This document shows, piece by piece, positions 1-11,043 of a stretch of 64,000 nucleotides of DNA. This DNA comes from Anodontia alba (taxonomy: Eukaryota; Mollusca; Bivalvia; Lucinida; Lucinidae). The stretch spans positions 66,340,690-66,404,689 of the forward strand of contig OZ024830.1 in the NCBI GenBank assembly GCA_964016985.1. The letters are read 5' to 3'. The stretch's first letter is position 1, and each line of letters starts with the position of its first letter. The position numbers and the translations under genes are program-made. The notes beneath the pieces are model-generated. The model searched no databases, was not told where the DNA came from, and was given only the letters and a program-made list of their open reading frames with translations.

Positions 1-299
1 ATTTCTGAGTGTGTCTGTGGACATATCATTTATGTAAACTTGGATTCTGATAGAATCAAATTTTCGCTATTTTTGATCTACAAGTCACCGCAATGCTTCC
101 TATTAAGTTTCAAGTCAATTGGCCTTTTGGTTCAGAAGAAGAAGCGAAAAATAGATTTTTAAGATGGCAGCCATCTTGGATTTCCGATCGGAACGATTTA
201 AGCTTTTTTTTTTTTTTTTTTTTTTTGTACCAAGTCACCCCGATGCTTCCTATCAAGTTTTAAGTCAATTGGCGTTTCGATTCAGGAGAAGAAGCAAAA

Positions 300-580
300 C
301 ATCACGAAAACATGCCTATATAATTTTGACCCCCTTAAACCCCATTTTTGTATAGTAAAACTGGGGTTTACAGGGGTATACATTATTTTTCTTATTTCCG
401 CTCAAAAACATAGATTGTGGTTCTCGTAAGAACCGCCTTGGCGAGGCGGTTCTAACGAATACACAAAATCTATGTCTTGAGCAGATATACGAAAAAGTAT
501 CAGAGTATTTTTTATCTGAAAACGTTCGGTTTTTGGAGGTGAAATTTTCTATATATTTGAATAGGCTTGTTTTCGTAATG
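300..580 (+). repeat. Dispersed repeat with palindromic core, copy 1
   Basis: The stretch with 'gacccccttaaaccccat', 'actggggtttacaggggta' and 'ttgaataggcttgttttcg' recurs at 56190-56405; its last part also recurs at 28990-29060. The middle is an inverted repeat whose inside differs between copies. No coding potential is seen. It is probably a non-autonomous mobile element of unknown class. Confidence 0.7.
400..482. repeat. Imperfect palindrome, arms ~41 nt
   Basis: The outer arms pair 'gctcaaaaacatagatt' with 'aatctatgtcttgagc'. The inner arms pair 'aagaaccgcctt' with 'gaggcggttct'. The inner sequence resembles the core of the perfect hairpin at 2964-3028. The copy at 56284-56326 keeps only the outer arms. 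Confidence 0.75.
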
Positions 581-816
581 AATAGATTTTCAAGATGGCC
601 TTCTTGGATTTCTGATCGGAAAAAGTTTAGACTTTTTTATCTTAAAGTCGCCCTTATACTTCCTACCAAGTTTCAAGTTAATTGGCTATTTGATTCAGGA
701 GAAGAGCGAAAAAAGGGTTTTCAGGCTGGCCGTCATGGCGCCTATCTTAGATTTCCGATTGGAATGATTTTCGCTATTTTTGATGTACAAAAAAAAAAAA
801 GTAAGAGAAAAGTTCA

Positions 817-1065
817 GGGAGTGCCACAATCACAAACCGCAGCCCTTCCCATACACCAAGAGAAGAGGAAGCCGACAAATCCAAACAAGCACAAATCGAA
901 CAAACGTACGAAAAGCACTAAGGTTAGCTCTCTCTTCCCCAAGCGAGATAATCGCAATGCTAAAAGGACTGAAAAAGGCAAGAAAAAAAGGTAAGACATA
1001 AAACAAATCGCCTCGTAGAATAAACAACAAAGCAACAAAGAGTAAGACTAACACCGGAACCACAA
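817..1065 (+). repeat. Dispersed 'gggagtgccacaatc' repeat, copy 1
   Basis: This ~250-bp sequence reappears in the same orientation at 14889-15117 and, shorter, at 28138-28310. Shared landmarks are 'gggagtgccacaatcacaaa', 'gcagcccttccca', 'tctctcttccccaagcgag' and 'gcctcgtagaataaac'. Diverged or end pieces in the opposite orientation are visible near 29330, 32640, 57420 and 58010. Open frames across it (up to 132 codons at 14828-15226) are not conserved. It is likely part of a larger DNA transposon that I cannot name. Confidence 0.7.
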
Positions 1066-2832
1066 ATCACCGCGATACTACCTACAAAGTTTTAAGTCAA
1101 TTGGACTTTTGGTTCAGAAAAAATAGATTTTCAAGATCCACGGCGGCAATCTTGGATTTCGGATCGAAACGATTTTAGATATTTTTGATCTACAAGCCAT
1201 TCCGATGCAGCCTATTAAGTTTCAAGTTAATTGGCCTTTCGATTCAGGAGAAGAAGCGAAAAATATATTTTCAAGATGGCTGCCACGGCGGCTATTTGTG
1301 ATTTCCGATCGGAACGGTTGAAGCTATTTTTGATCTACAAGTAAGATGCTTCCTACCGAGTTACAAGTCAATTGGCCCTTAGGTTCAGGGGAAGAAGCAA
1401 AAAATAGTGTTTCGAGATGGCTGCCACTGATTTCGGATAGGAACAATTTGAGCTATTTTTATCTACAAGTCACCACAATGCTTCCTACCGAGTTTCAAAT
1501 CAAATGGCTTTTTGGTTCAGGAGAAGAAGCGATAAATAGATTTTCAAGATGACTGCCACGGCAGCAATCTTGGATTTTGGATCGAAACGATTTTAGATAT
1601 TTTTGATCTACAAGCCACCCCGATGTAGCCTATTAAGTTTCAAGTCAATTAATTGGCCTTTCGACTCAGGAGAAGAAGCGAAAAATAGATTTTTAAGATG
1701 GCGGCCATCTTGGATTTTCGATCGGAACGATTTTAGCTGTTTTTGTACCAAGTCACCCTAATGCTTCCTACCAAGTTTTAAGTCAATTGGCGTTTCGGTT
1801 CAGGAGAAGGAAAAAATAGATTTTCAAGATGGCGGCCATGGTGGCCACCTTGAATTTCCGATTGGAACAATTTTAGATATTTTTTTATCTAAAAGTCACC
1901 CTGGTGCTTCCTACCAAGTTTCAAGTCAATTGGCTTTTTGGCTCAGGGGAAAAAGCGAAAAATAGAAAAATAGATTTAAGATGGTCGCCACGGCGGATTT
2001 CGGATGGAAACGATTTTAGATATTTTGATCTACAAACCACTCCGATGCATTCTACCAAGTTTCAAGTCAATTGGCTTTTTGGTTCAGGAGAAGAAGCGAA
2101 AAACAGATTTTCAAGATTGCCGCCACGGCGGCTATCTTGGATTTAGGATCGGAACGATTTTAGCTATTTTTGATCTATAAGTCACCCCAATACTTCCTAC
2201 CAAATTTCGAATGAAATGGCTTTTTGGGTCAGAAGGAAAAGCGAAAAAAATATTTTTAAGATGGCGGCCACGGCGGTCATCATATATTTCCGGAACGATT
2301 TTAGCAATTTTCTATTGAAACTGAAAAAAAAGATTTTCAAGATGGCCGCCGTGGGCCACGGCGGCCATCTTTGATTTTGTATCGGAACGATTATATATTT
2401 TTTTTATCTGTAAGTTACACCAATGCTTCCTACCAAGTTTCAAGTCAACTGGCCCAAGGGTGTAGGAGGAGTAGGCTTTTAAAGCAAAGTGTTGACGCAC
2501 GACGGACGACGGACATTGACCGATCACAACTGCTCACCTTGACTACTTCGTGCTTAGGTGAGCTTAATATAGTTTGCACTTACTTTCAACACGCAGACTA
2601 ACTAAATGTCATTTTGATATTTAAACTGTTTAACACCAAGACTGGATGAAATGAGATCATCTACTGCATCGTTTCAAACAAACCAGACTGATCTAACCCA
2701 TGTCCATTTATTCGTTGTTAGTCTTTCACCAATTTGTTTACTTCCAACCAAATCATGGACTGATTCCTAAACAATTTTGTACAAATCAATCCTCTAGACT
2801 TGAACACTACTGTCGTGATAAATTTATATTTA

Positions 2833-3168
2833 CAGTCAAACTTCAATGGCTCGAACATCTTTGGGACCATGGAAATTTGTTCGAGAGATGGGTAGTTCGA
2901 GTCAATGAGATTTAATCATCACGATAATTTATGAAAATGTTTTCGATCTTCAACAAAATAATGGTATGTTGCGTGTACTCATTAGAATCGCCTCGATGAG
3001 GCGATTCTAATGAGTACACGCAACATACAATTTCATAATAATATAAGAAAATTTCTCTCAATATTTGTTTTCTTGAGCTATCGGAAAAATTCCGTAGGGA
3101 CTCAAAAATGAGTTCGAAAAAGCCATGGTAAACGAGCCATCGGTGTTCGAGACATTGAAGTTAGACTG
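2833..3168. mobile_element. 336-bp MITE, Tc1/mariner-like (copies at 5188 and 7543)
   Basis: The terminal inverted repeats read CAGTCAAACTTCAATGGC on the left and, reverse-complemented, CAGTCTAACTTCAATGTC on the right, and are flanked by TA on both sides (2831-2832 and 3169-3170). The 'CAGT' start and TA target duplication suggest a non-autonomous Tc1/mariner-type element. No transposase is inside; the centre is a perfect hairpin. The same element sits at 5188-5523 and 7543-7878 as part of the tandem unit. Confidence 0.7.
2964..3028. repeat. Perfect hairpin, 31-nt arms, 3-nt loop
   Basis: Arm 2964-2994 is the exact reverse complement of arm 2998-3028, with loop 'gat'. Identical hairpins lie at 5319-5383 and 7674-7738. 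The arm contains GAGGCGATTCTAATGA, matching GAGGCGGTTCTAACGA in the 400-482 palindrome apart from transitions. Confidence 0.95.
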
Positions 3169-4014
3169 TATTTCTACAACAGTAGTGTCACACCTTTGTG
3201 GTCTGCCGACGGGATGATCCACCTGGTAGACGGCAGCTGTTGTATTTCTATCTTTTCTTTCCTTATCCCTTCTAACACTCATAAATTGCTGGTTTGGTGT
3301 ATTGTCAATAAAACAATACATCTTCTTTGTTTCAGTTAATTGGATGGCTAGTTAATTAGTCTGTCAACTGACTAGTAGACAGCCAGTTAATTAGTTTTTC
3401 ATTGATTTGTATATCATTTTCTCAAAATGTATTGAATAATCATATCTGAAACTTACAATGTATGATTAAAGTAATAAAACGTTTTAGTTACAATCAAATT
3501 TATATCTGACCTTACCCATGGGCTATATACATGTATAAAATGGTGTAATCGTTAAACGTCTTCTCTGAAACCACTTTACAAATTTTCAGCATAGGGCCTT
3601 CTATTGAAGGGGTATTTTTAATTTGTTCAAGATGACCGCCATGCCCATATAAGGTGAAACACTTAAAGATCTTCTCTAGAACAAAGAAAGCTTTGAGGCT
3701 GACGCAAAGTCTACCCAATTTGTTTAAACTTGTCATTCTAAAATTACCATTGACCTTTTTACGGCACAGTCAGTTTTCTATCCTAGTTGATTGGCAATAC
3801 TAGAAGAATATATTGCGTGGCAACTGCAGAATTGCTATGGCTGATTTACTCAGGCCAGTGAATCATGACCCATGAACCTCTTGTCATTATTATTAGCTCC
3901 CCTGAGCCTTAAGGTTCATAGGTGAGCTTATAATATAGGCAGGCTCTACTGTCCGTCCGACGTCCGTCATCATCTCCTCACAAACCACCGGGCCAGTCAA
4001 AGCCAAAGGGGCAG

Positions 4015-6369
4015 TTTCGACTCAGGAGAAGAAGCGAAAAATAGATTTTTAAGATGGCGGCCATCTTGGATTTTCGATCGGAACGATTTTAGCTGTTTTT
4101 GTACCAAGTCACCCTAATGCTTCCTACCAAGTTTTAAGTCAATTGGCGTTTCGGTTCAGGAGTAGGAAAAATAGATTTTCAAGATGGCGGCCATGGTGGC
4201 CACCTTGAATTTCCGATTGGAACAATTTTAGATATTTTTTTATCTAAAAGTCACCCTGGTGCTTCCTACCAAGTTTCAAGTCAATTGGCTTTTTGGCTCA
4301 GGGGAAAAAGCGAAAAATAGAAAAATAGATTTAAGATGGTCGCCACGGCGGATTTCGGATGGAAACGATTTTAGATATTTTGATCTACAAACCACTCCGA
4401 TGCATTCTACCAAGTTTCAAGTCAATTGGCTTTTTGGTTCAGGAGAAGAAGCGAAAAACAGATTTTCAAGATTGCCGCCACGGCGGCTATCTTGGATTTA
4501 GGATCGGAACGATTTTAGCTATTTTTGATCTATAAGTCACCCCAATACTTCCTACCAAATTTCGAATGAAATGGCTTTTTGGGTCAGAAGGAAAAGCGAA
4601 AAAAATATTTTTAAGATGGCGGCCACGGCGGTCATCATATATTTCCGGAACGATTTTAGCAATTTTCTACTGAAACTGAAAAAAAAGATTTTCAAGATGG
4701 CCGCCGTGGGCCACGGCGGCCATCTTTGATTTTGTATCGGAACGATTATATATTTTTTTTATCTGTAAGTTACACCAATGCTTCCTACCAAGTTTCAAGT
4801 CAACTGGCCCAAGGGTGTAGGAGGAGTAGGCTTTTAAAGCAAAGTGTTGACGCACGACGGACGACGGACATTGACCGATCACAACTGCTCACCTTGACTA
4901 CTTCGTGCTTAGGTGAGCTTAATATAGTTTGCACTTACTTTCAACACACAGACTAACTAAATGTCATTTTGATATTTAAACTGTTTAACACCAAGACTGG
5001 ATGAAATGAGATCATCTACTGCATCGTTTCAAACAAACCAGACTGATCTAACCCATGTCCATTTATTCGTTGTTAGTCTTTCACCAATTTGTTTACTTCC
5101 AACCAAATCATGGACTGATTCCTAAACAATTTTGTACAAATCAATCCTCTAGACTTGAACACTACTGTCGTGATAAATTTATATTTACAGTCAAACTTCA
5201 ATGGCTCGAACATCTTTGGGACCATGGAAATTTGTTCGAGAGATGGGTAGTTCGAGTCAATGAGATTTAATCATCACGATAATTTATGAAAATGTTTTCG
5301 ATCTTCAACAAAATAATGGTATGTTGCGTGTACTCATTAGAATCGCCTCGATGAGGCGATTCTAATGAGTACACGCAACATACAATTTCATAATAATATA
5401 AGAAAATTTCTCTCAATATTTGTTTTCTTGAGCTATCGGAAAAATTCCGTAGGGACTCAAAAATGAGTTCGAAAAAGCCATGGTAAACGAGCCATCGGTG
5501 TTCGAGACATTGAAGTTAGACTGTATTTCTACAACAGTAGTGTCACACCTTTGTGGTCTGCCGACGGGATGATCCACCTGGTAGACGGCAGCTGTTGTAT
5601 TTCTATCTTTTCTTTCCTTATCCCTTCTAACACTCATAAATTGCTGGTTTGGTGTATTGTCAATAAAACAATACATCTTCTTTGTTTCAGTTAATTGGAT
5701 GGCTAGTTAATTAGTCTGTCAACTGACTAGTAGACAGCCAGTTAATTAGTTTTTCATTGATTTGTATATCATTTTCTCAAAATGTATTGAATAATCATAT
5801 CTGAAACTTACAATGTATGATTAAAGTAATAAAACGTTTTAGTTACAATCAAATTTATATCTGACCTTACCCACGGGCTATATACATGTATAAAATGGTG
5901 TAATCGTTAAACGTCTTCTCTGAAACCACTTTACAAATTTTCAGCATAGGGCCTTCTATTGAAGGGGTATTTTTAATTTGTTCAAGATGACCGCCATGCC
6001 CATATAAGGTGAAACACTTAAAGATCTTCTCTAGAACAAAGAAAGCTTTGAGGCTGACGCAAAGTCTACCCAATTTGTTTAAACTTGTCATTCTAAAATT
6101 ACCATTGACCTTTTTACGGCACAGTCAGTTTTCTATCCTAGTTGATTGGCAATACTAGAAGAATATATTGCGTGGCAACTGCAGAATTGCTATGGCTGAT
6201 TTACTCAGGCCAGTGAATCATGACCCATGAACCTCTTGTCATTATTATTAGCTCCCCTGAGCCTTAAGGTTCATAGGTGAGCTTATAATATAGGCAGGCT
6301 CTACTGTCCGTCCGACGTCCGTCATCATCTCCTCACAAACCACCGGGCCAGTCAAAGCCAAAGGGGCAG
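4015..6369 (+). repeat. 2355-bp tandem unit, copy 2
   Basis: This is a head-to-tail copy of the preceding unit. By eye it differs only at scattered single bases, such as 'ctactgaaac' for 'ctattgaaac' near 4668 and 'cccacggg' for 'cccatggg' near 5870. Low divergence implies a recent duplication or homogenisation. Confidence 0.95.
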
Positions 6370-8724
6370 TTTCGACTCAGGAGAAGAAGCGAAAAATAGA
6401 TTTTTAAGATGGCGGCCATCTTGGATTTTCGATCGGAACGATTTTAGCTGTTTTTGTACCAAGTCACCCTAATGCTTCCTACCAAGTTTTAAGTCAATTG
6501 GCGTTTCGGTTCAGGAGTAGGAAAAATAGATTTTCAAGATGGCGGCCATGGTGGCCACCTTGAATTTCCGATTGGAACAATTTTAGATATTTTTTTATCT
6601 AAAAGTCACCCTGGTGCTTCCTACCAAGTTTCAAGTCAATTGGCTTTTTGGCTCAGGGGAAAAAGCGAAAAATAGAAAAATAGATTTAAGATGGTCGCCA
6701 CGGCGGATTTCGGATGGAAACGATTTTAGATATTTTGATCTACAAACCACTCCGATGCATTCTACCAAGTTTCAAGTCAATTGGCTTTTTGGTTCAGGAG
6801 AAGAAGCGAAAAACAGATTTTCAAGATTGCCGCCACGGCGGCTATCTTGGATTTAGGATCGGAACGATTTTAGCTATTTTTGATCTATAAGTCACCCCAA
6901 TACTTCCTACCAAATTTCGAATGAAATGGCTTTTTGGGTCAGAAGGAAAAGCGAAAAAAATATTTTTAAGATGGCGGCCACGGCGGTCATCATATATTTC
7001 CGGAACGATTTTAGCAATTTTCTACTGAAACTGAAAAAAAAGATTTTCAAGATGGCCGCCGTGGGCCACGGCGGCCATCTTTGATTTTATATCGGAACGA
7101 TTATATATTTTTTTTATCTGTAAGTTACACCAATGCTTCCTACCAAGTTTCAAGTCAACTGGCCCAAGGGTGTAGGAGGAGTAGGCTTTTAAAGCAAAGT
7201 GTTGACGCACGACGGACGACGGACATTGACCGATCACAACTGCTCACCTTGACTACTTCGTGCTTAGGTGAGCTTAATATAGTTTGCACTTACTTTCAAC
7301 ACGCAGACTAACTAAATGTCATTTTGATATTTAAACTGTTTAACACCAAGACTGGATGAAATGAGATCATCTACTGCATCGTTTCAAACAAACCAGACTG
7401 ATCTAACCCATGTCCATTTATTCGTTGTTAGTCTTTCACCAATTTGTTTACTTCCAACCAAATCATGGACTGATTCCTAAACAATTTTGTACAAATCAAT
7501 CCTCTAGACTTGAACACTACTGTCGTGATAAATTTATATTTACAGTCAAACTTCAATGGCTCGAACATCTTTGGGACCATGGAAATTTGTTCGAGAGATG
7601 GGTAGTTCGAGTCAATGAGATTTAATCATCACGATAATTTATGAAAATGTTTTCGATCTTCAACAAAATAATGGTATGTTGCGTGTACTCATTAGAATCG
7701 CCTCGATGAGGCGATTCTAATGAGTACACGCAACATACAATTTCATAATAATATAAGAAAATTTCTCTCAATATTTGTTTTCTTGAGCTATCGGAAAAAT
7801 TCCGTAGGGACTCAAAAATGAGTTCGAAAAAGCCATGGTAAACGAGCCATCGGTGTTCGAGACATTGAAGTTAGACTGTATTTCTACAACAGTAGTGTCA
7901 CACCTTTGTGGTCTGCCGACGGGATGATCCACCTGGTAGACGGCAGCTGTTGTATTTCTATCTTTTCTTTCCTTATCCCTTCTAACACTCATAAATTGCT
8001 GGTTTGGTGTATTGTCAATAAAACAATACATCTTCTTTGTTTCAGTTAATTGGATGGCTAGTTAATTAGTCTGTCAACTGACTAGTAGACAGCCAGTTAA
8101 TTAGTTTTTCATTGATTTGTATATCATTTTCTCAAAATGTATTGAATAATCATATCTGAAACTTACAATGTATGATTAAAGTAATAAAACGTTTTAGTTA
8201 CAATCAAATTTATATCTGACCTACCCATGGGCTATATACATGTATAAAATGGTGTAATCGTTAAACGTCTTCTCTGAAACCACTTTACAAATTTTCAGCA
8301 TAGGGCCTTCTATTGAAGGGGTATTTTTAATTTGTTCAAGATGACCGCCATGCCCATATAAGGTGAAACACTTAAAGATCTTCTCTAGAACAAAGAAAGC
8401 TTTGAGGCTGACGCAAAGTCTACCCAATTTGTTTAAACTTGTCATTCTAAAATTACCATTGACCTTTTTACGGCACAGTCAGTTTTCTATCCTAGTTGAT
8501 TGGCAATACTAGAAGAATATATTGCGTGGCAACTGCAGAATTGCTATGGCTGATTTACTCAGGCCAGTGAATCATGACCCATGAACCTCTTGTCATTATT
8601 ATTAGCTCCCCTGAGCCTTAAGGTTCATAGGTGAGCTTATAATATAGGCAGGCTCTACTGTCCGTCCGACGTCCGTCATCATCTCCTCACAAACCACCGG
8701 GCCAGTCAAAGCCAAAGGGGCAGT
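6370..8724 (+). repeat. 2355-bp tandem unit, copy 3
   Basis: This is the third head-to-tail copy. It carries its own private changes ('attttatatcgg' near 7086; one T lost near 8222). It ends at 'ggggcagt', after which the sequence continues as 'gtcaataagcc', a phrase also found at 19036. The natural continuation of the repeat therefore seems to lie here, with the tandem junctions formed by joining this point back to the 'tttcgactcagg' start. Confidence 0.95.
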
Positions 8725-8837
8725 GTCAATAAGCCCTGATTTTGAACTCTAGCCGATTTTGTTTTTAATCATCTTAAATGACCCCTTATGTACATGCTTT
8801 ATGTATGCAAGCAATGGAATGGAACGGAGCATATCTC
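8725..8837 (+). repeat. Short repeat fragment shared with 19036-19102
   Basis: 'gtgtcaataag-cc-tg-attttga' followed by 'aaatgaccccttatgt' matches the stretch at 19036-19102. It is probably the remaining part of the element from which the 2355-bp units were amplified. Confidence 0.5.
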
Positions 8838-9323
8838 GTCGGGGACTGGATGAGACAGGGCGCTCAATGCCTAAGAGTGCTGCCTCACTATATCACACCT
8901 CAGACACATTACGTGACATTCCATCCAGTTACATAATACTGACGCCGGACCGACCCGCATAGCGCAAACGAAAGAGCGGTAGTCTTTGGTATGACGGCCG
9001 GGGAAAGAACCCACAACCTCCCGGACGCAAACCGGACGCTCTAGTAACTGAGATACTGCGCTAGTTGGTTCGAAAATAATCGGCCTGCTGATTTAAACGG
9101 CTTTTACTATAACTGAGCCAGCGCATGACAAAACCAACAAAATGAATGGGCTCCCATGGAAGAAAGAGATCAACACGGGTATCCGCACAATTTTCAGTCT
9201 TCGCTGTGCACTCCTTAGCTAAGGAGCTAAGGTTTCTACGTGTAGAGAGTGAAAACTGATCAGACCGCAGATGCCCAGGCTGATCTGAGTGCGCTGGGCG
9301 CACATGTCATGTTGTTGATTTTT
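8838..9323 (-). repeat. SINE plus associated repeat, copy 1
   Basis: The part up to about 9064 is a minus-strand tRNA-derived SINE. Read on the minus strand it has a box-A-like 'tatctcagttactagagcg', a box-B-like 'gggttctttcccc', then a body ending near 8838. The adjoining 9065-9323 block ('gccagcgcatgacaaaacc', 'gatcaacacgggtatccgc', 'gatgcccaggctgatctg') accompanies it in both copies. A weak open frame at 9061-9303 has a counterpart in copy 2, but both are broken by indels. Confidence 0.65.
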
Positions 9324-9460
9324 TCATGTGAAAAGAACTCGCGAAAGTGTGGGTATGACATTAAGTTACGGGACAGATTTCAACCTGAAAAAAAAAAAGT
9401 TATATTTTTTTCATTTTACTCAGACTTAAATGTCGCTTCAGCAATCTTTCAGTTATATCA

Positions 9461-9984
9461 CGACGGTGTCTGGATGTGAAGGAAGCTCAATGCTTACTTT
9501 AAAAATGCTACCTCACTCACATATCACACCTCAGACACATGTCGTGACGTTCGACACAGTCACATTACTGACACCGGACCGACCAGTTCCGCTTTCTCAA
9601 TGCTGAGCACAAACGAAAGAGTAGCTAATACCATTTTGAAAATCTTTGGTATGACTCAGCCGGGGATCGAACCCACAACCTCCCTGAAGGAAGCCGGACG
9701 CTCTAGTAACTGAGCCACTGCTCTAGTAGGTTCGAAGGAAATCTGTCTGCTAATTTAAACGGTTTTTACTATAATAGAGCCAGCGCATGACAAAACCAAC
9801 GAAATGACTGGCCTCCCATGAAAGAATCAGATCAACACGGGTATCCGCCCAGTCTAATCCGTTTTCGCTGTGCACCCAATCGGTTGCTAAGGAGCTAAGG
9901 TATAGACAGTGAAAATCAATTAAACCGGGCAGATGCCCAGGCTGATCTGTCTGCGCTGGGTGCACATGTCATTTTGTTGATTTG
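9461..9984 (-). repeat. SINE plus associated repeat, copy 2
   Basis: This is a diverged second copy of the 8838-9323 block, about 660 bp further on. The SINE head reads 'ggctcagttactagagcg' and 'gggttcgatcccc' on the minus strand, so its promoter boxes are better preserved than in copy 1. The associated block again contains 'gccagcgcatgacaaaacc' and 'gatgcccaggctgatctg'. Confidence 0.65.
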
Positions 9985-10059
9985 TTGGCGGCTCAGTTTT
10001 GCCGTTAGAACATTTGATGGGGCCATTTGTTGCCCCATAACCAATGTTAAAAGACCATG

Positions 10060-10345
10060 ACCTATTTAAGTATATATTACTTTAATTATTAGCAACACGA
10101 CATCCCCTTGTCCCATCCATGCTTTTAGGTGGAGAAATAGCCCCTTGTCCCCTTCTAGATACAACAATGTATATGGGGAAGGTGACATGATTGGATCATC
10201 TCAACAAATGTTTATTCCCCAAATGCCTCAGAGGCTTTATATGAAATTGGATTTGGGTTGGCCCAGCGGTTTCTGAGATGTTCGAAGAGTGCGGACGACG
10301 GAGCCTGCCTATACTGTAAGCTAACGACTTTAGGATACAAATCAA
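10060..10345 (-). repeat. Fragment of dispersed molluscan-type repeat
   Basis: Read on the minus strand it contains 'gtccgcactcttcgaacatc' and 'tcagaaaccgctgggcc', phrases typical of the long non-coding repeats elsewhere in this window. No open frame. Confidence 0.45.
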
Positions 10346-10470
10346 AAGGGATTGGTTCACGTCTGACAAAATTCTGCCCTATTATATATAGATGGAAAAT
10401 TTTCTAAATATAATTCAACATGGGACATCTTCAAAAACAACAAAATAAGTTTGAAAAACCCATTGTAATG

Positions 10471-10994
10471 GTTGCTATGACAACAAAAATACACTACATG
10501 TTGTATTGTAAATTTGTCTTTAAAAGATTTCATGGTAGCATTCTGAGAACAATGTAATTAAAAGCATATCCACTTGATAGTTTTATAGTTGTTAAATATT
10601 GAAACACAAATATATGAACAAAATCAACATGACACAGAAATTTATGTTGCCATGGCAACAAATATGTCGAATTTATCCCATACTCGTAAAAGCACATAGT
10701 TTTATTTAGCATATTCTGTTTATACTGCAATTCTATTTTTTTTCTACCACTTTGATAGTCAAGTACTGGATGACAATTTAGAAAGAATAAAAAAAAAAGT
10801 TATCAGTCAAGAAAGAATTACGTTGTCATGGAAACAAAACTGTTTGCTTCATTGAAATAATATGTGGTTTTGGCAGAGTTTAACTATGAAAGGTAAAGTG
10901 TTTATTATTTGACTGGTTTTAATGTATTACTTATCAAGTATTTGTGCATAAAAAGCAACATTCACATCACTTAGCTTTATGTTGCCCTGTCAAC
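10471..10994 (+). repeat. ~175-bp tandem repeat with X-box-like palindromes
   Basis: Four units are marked by related 14-mers at 10471 (GTTGCTATGACAAC), 10646 (GTTGCCATGGCAAC), 10822 (GTTGTCATGGAAAC) and 10981 (GTTGCCCTGTCAAC), spaced 175, 176 and 159 bp. The sequence between them is diverged and AT-rich. GTTGCCATGGCAAC fits the RFX X-box consensus and occurs again at 35986-35999. Whether anything binds here is unknown. Confidence 0.6.
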
Positions 10995-11043
10995 AAAACA
11001 CATACATTTATTTCTAACAAAGACGTATCAAACATGTATTTTA

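Larger units (their letters stand above)
1..2460 (+). repeat. Array of degenerate ~140-bp subrepeats
   Basis: About thirteen diverged copies of one unit start near 83, 229, 645, 1065, 1193, 1338, 1476, 1610, 1748, 1893, 2032, 2177 and 2413. Each reads roughly 'agtcacc-cgatgcttcctacc', 'aagtttcaagtcaattggc', 'ttcaggagaagaagcgaaaa', then 'aagatggcggccatcttgg' and 'gatcggaacgattttagc'. Spacing is mostly 128-146 bp, with larger steps where other repeats interrupt. Some units stay open for about 80 codons (for example 1904-2146), but the open frame is not kept from unit to unit and matches no family I know, so I regard it as chance. The array runs into the first copy of the 2355-bp tandem unit. 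Confidence 0.85.
1659..4014 (+). repeat. 2355-bp tandem unit, copy 1
   Basis: It begins at 'tttcgactcaggagaag' and ends at 'gccaaaggggcag', directly abutting copy 2. It is one base longer than the others because of an A-run difference near 1806-1816. It contains five ~140-bp subrepeats, a 'gacgcacgacggacgac' block near 2493, a MITE at 2833-3168, and an end section with 'atagggccttctattgaagg' and 'gtccgtccgacgtccgtc'. Minus-strand open frames of 71-87 codons recur in each copy only because the DNA itself is duplicated; none resembles a known protein. Confidence 0.95.

Noticed and set aside
1904..2146. Repeated ~80-codon open frames in the subrepeats and the 71-87-codon minus frames in each 2355-bp unit
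   Set aside because: They recur only because the DNA is duplicated; there is no family resemblance and no conserved frame between diverged copies.
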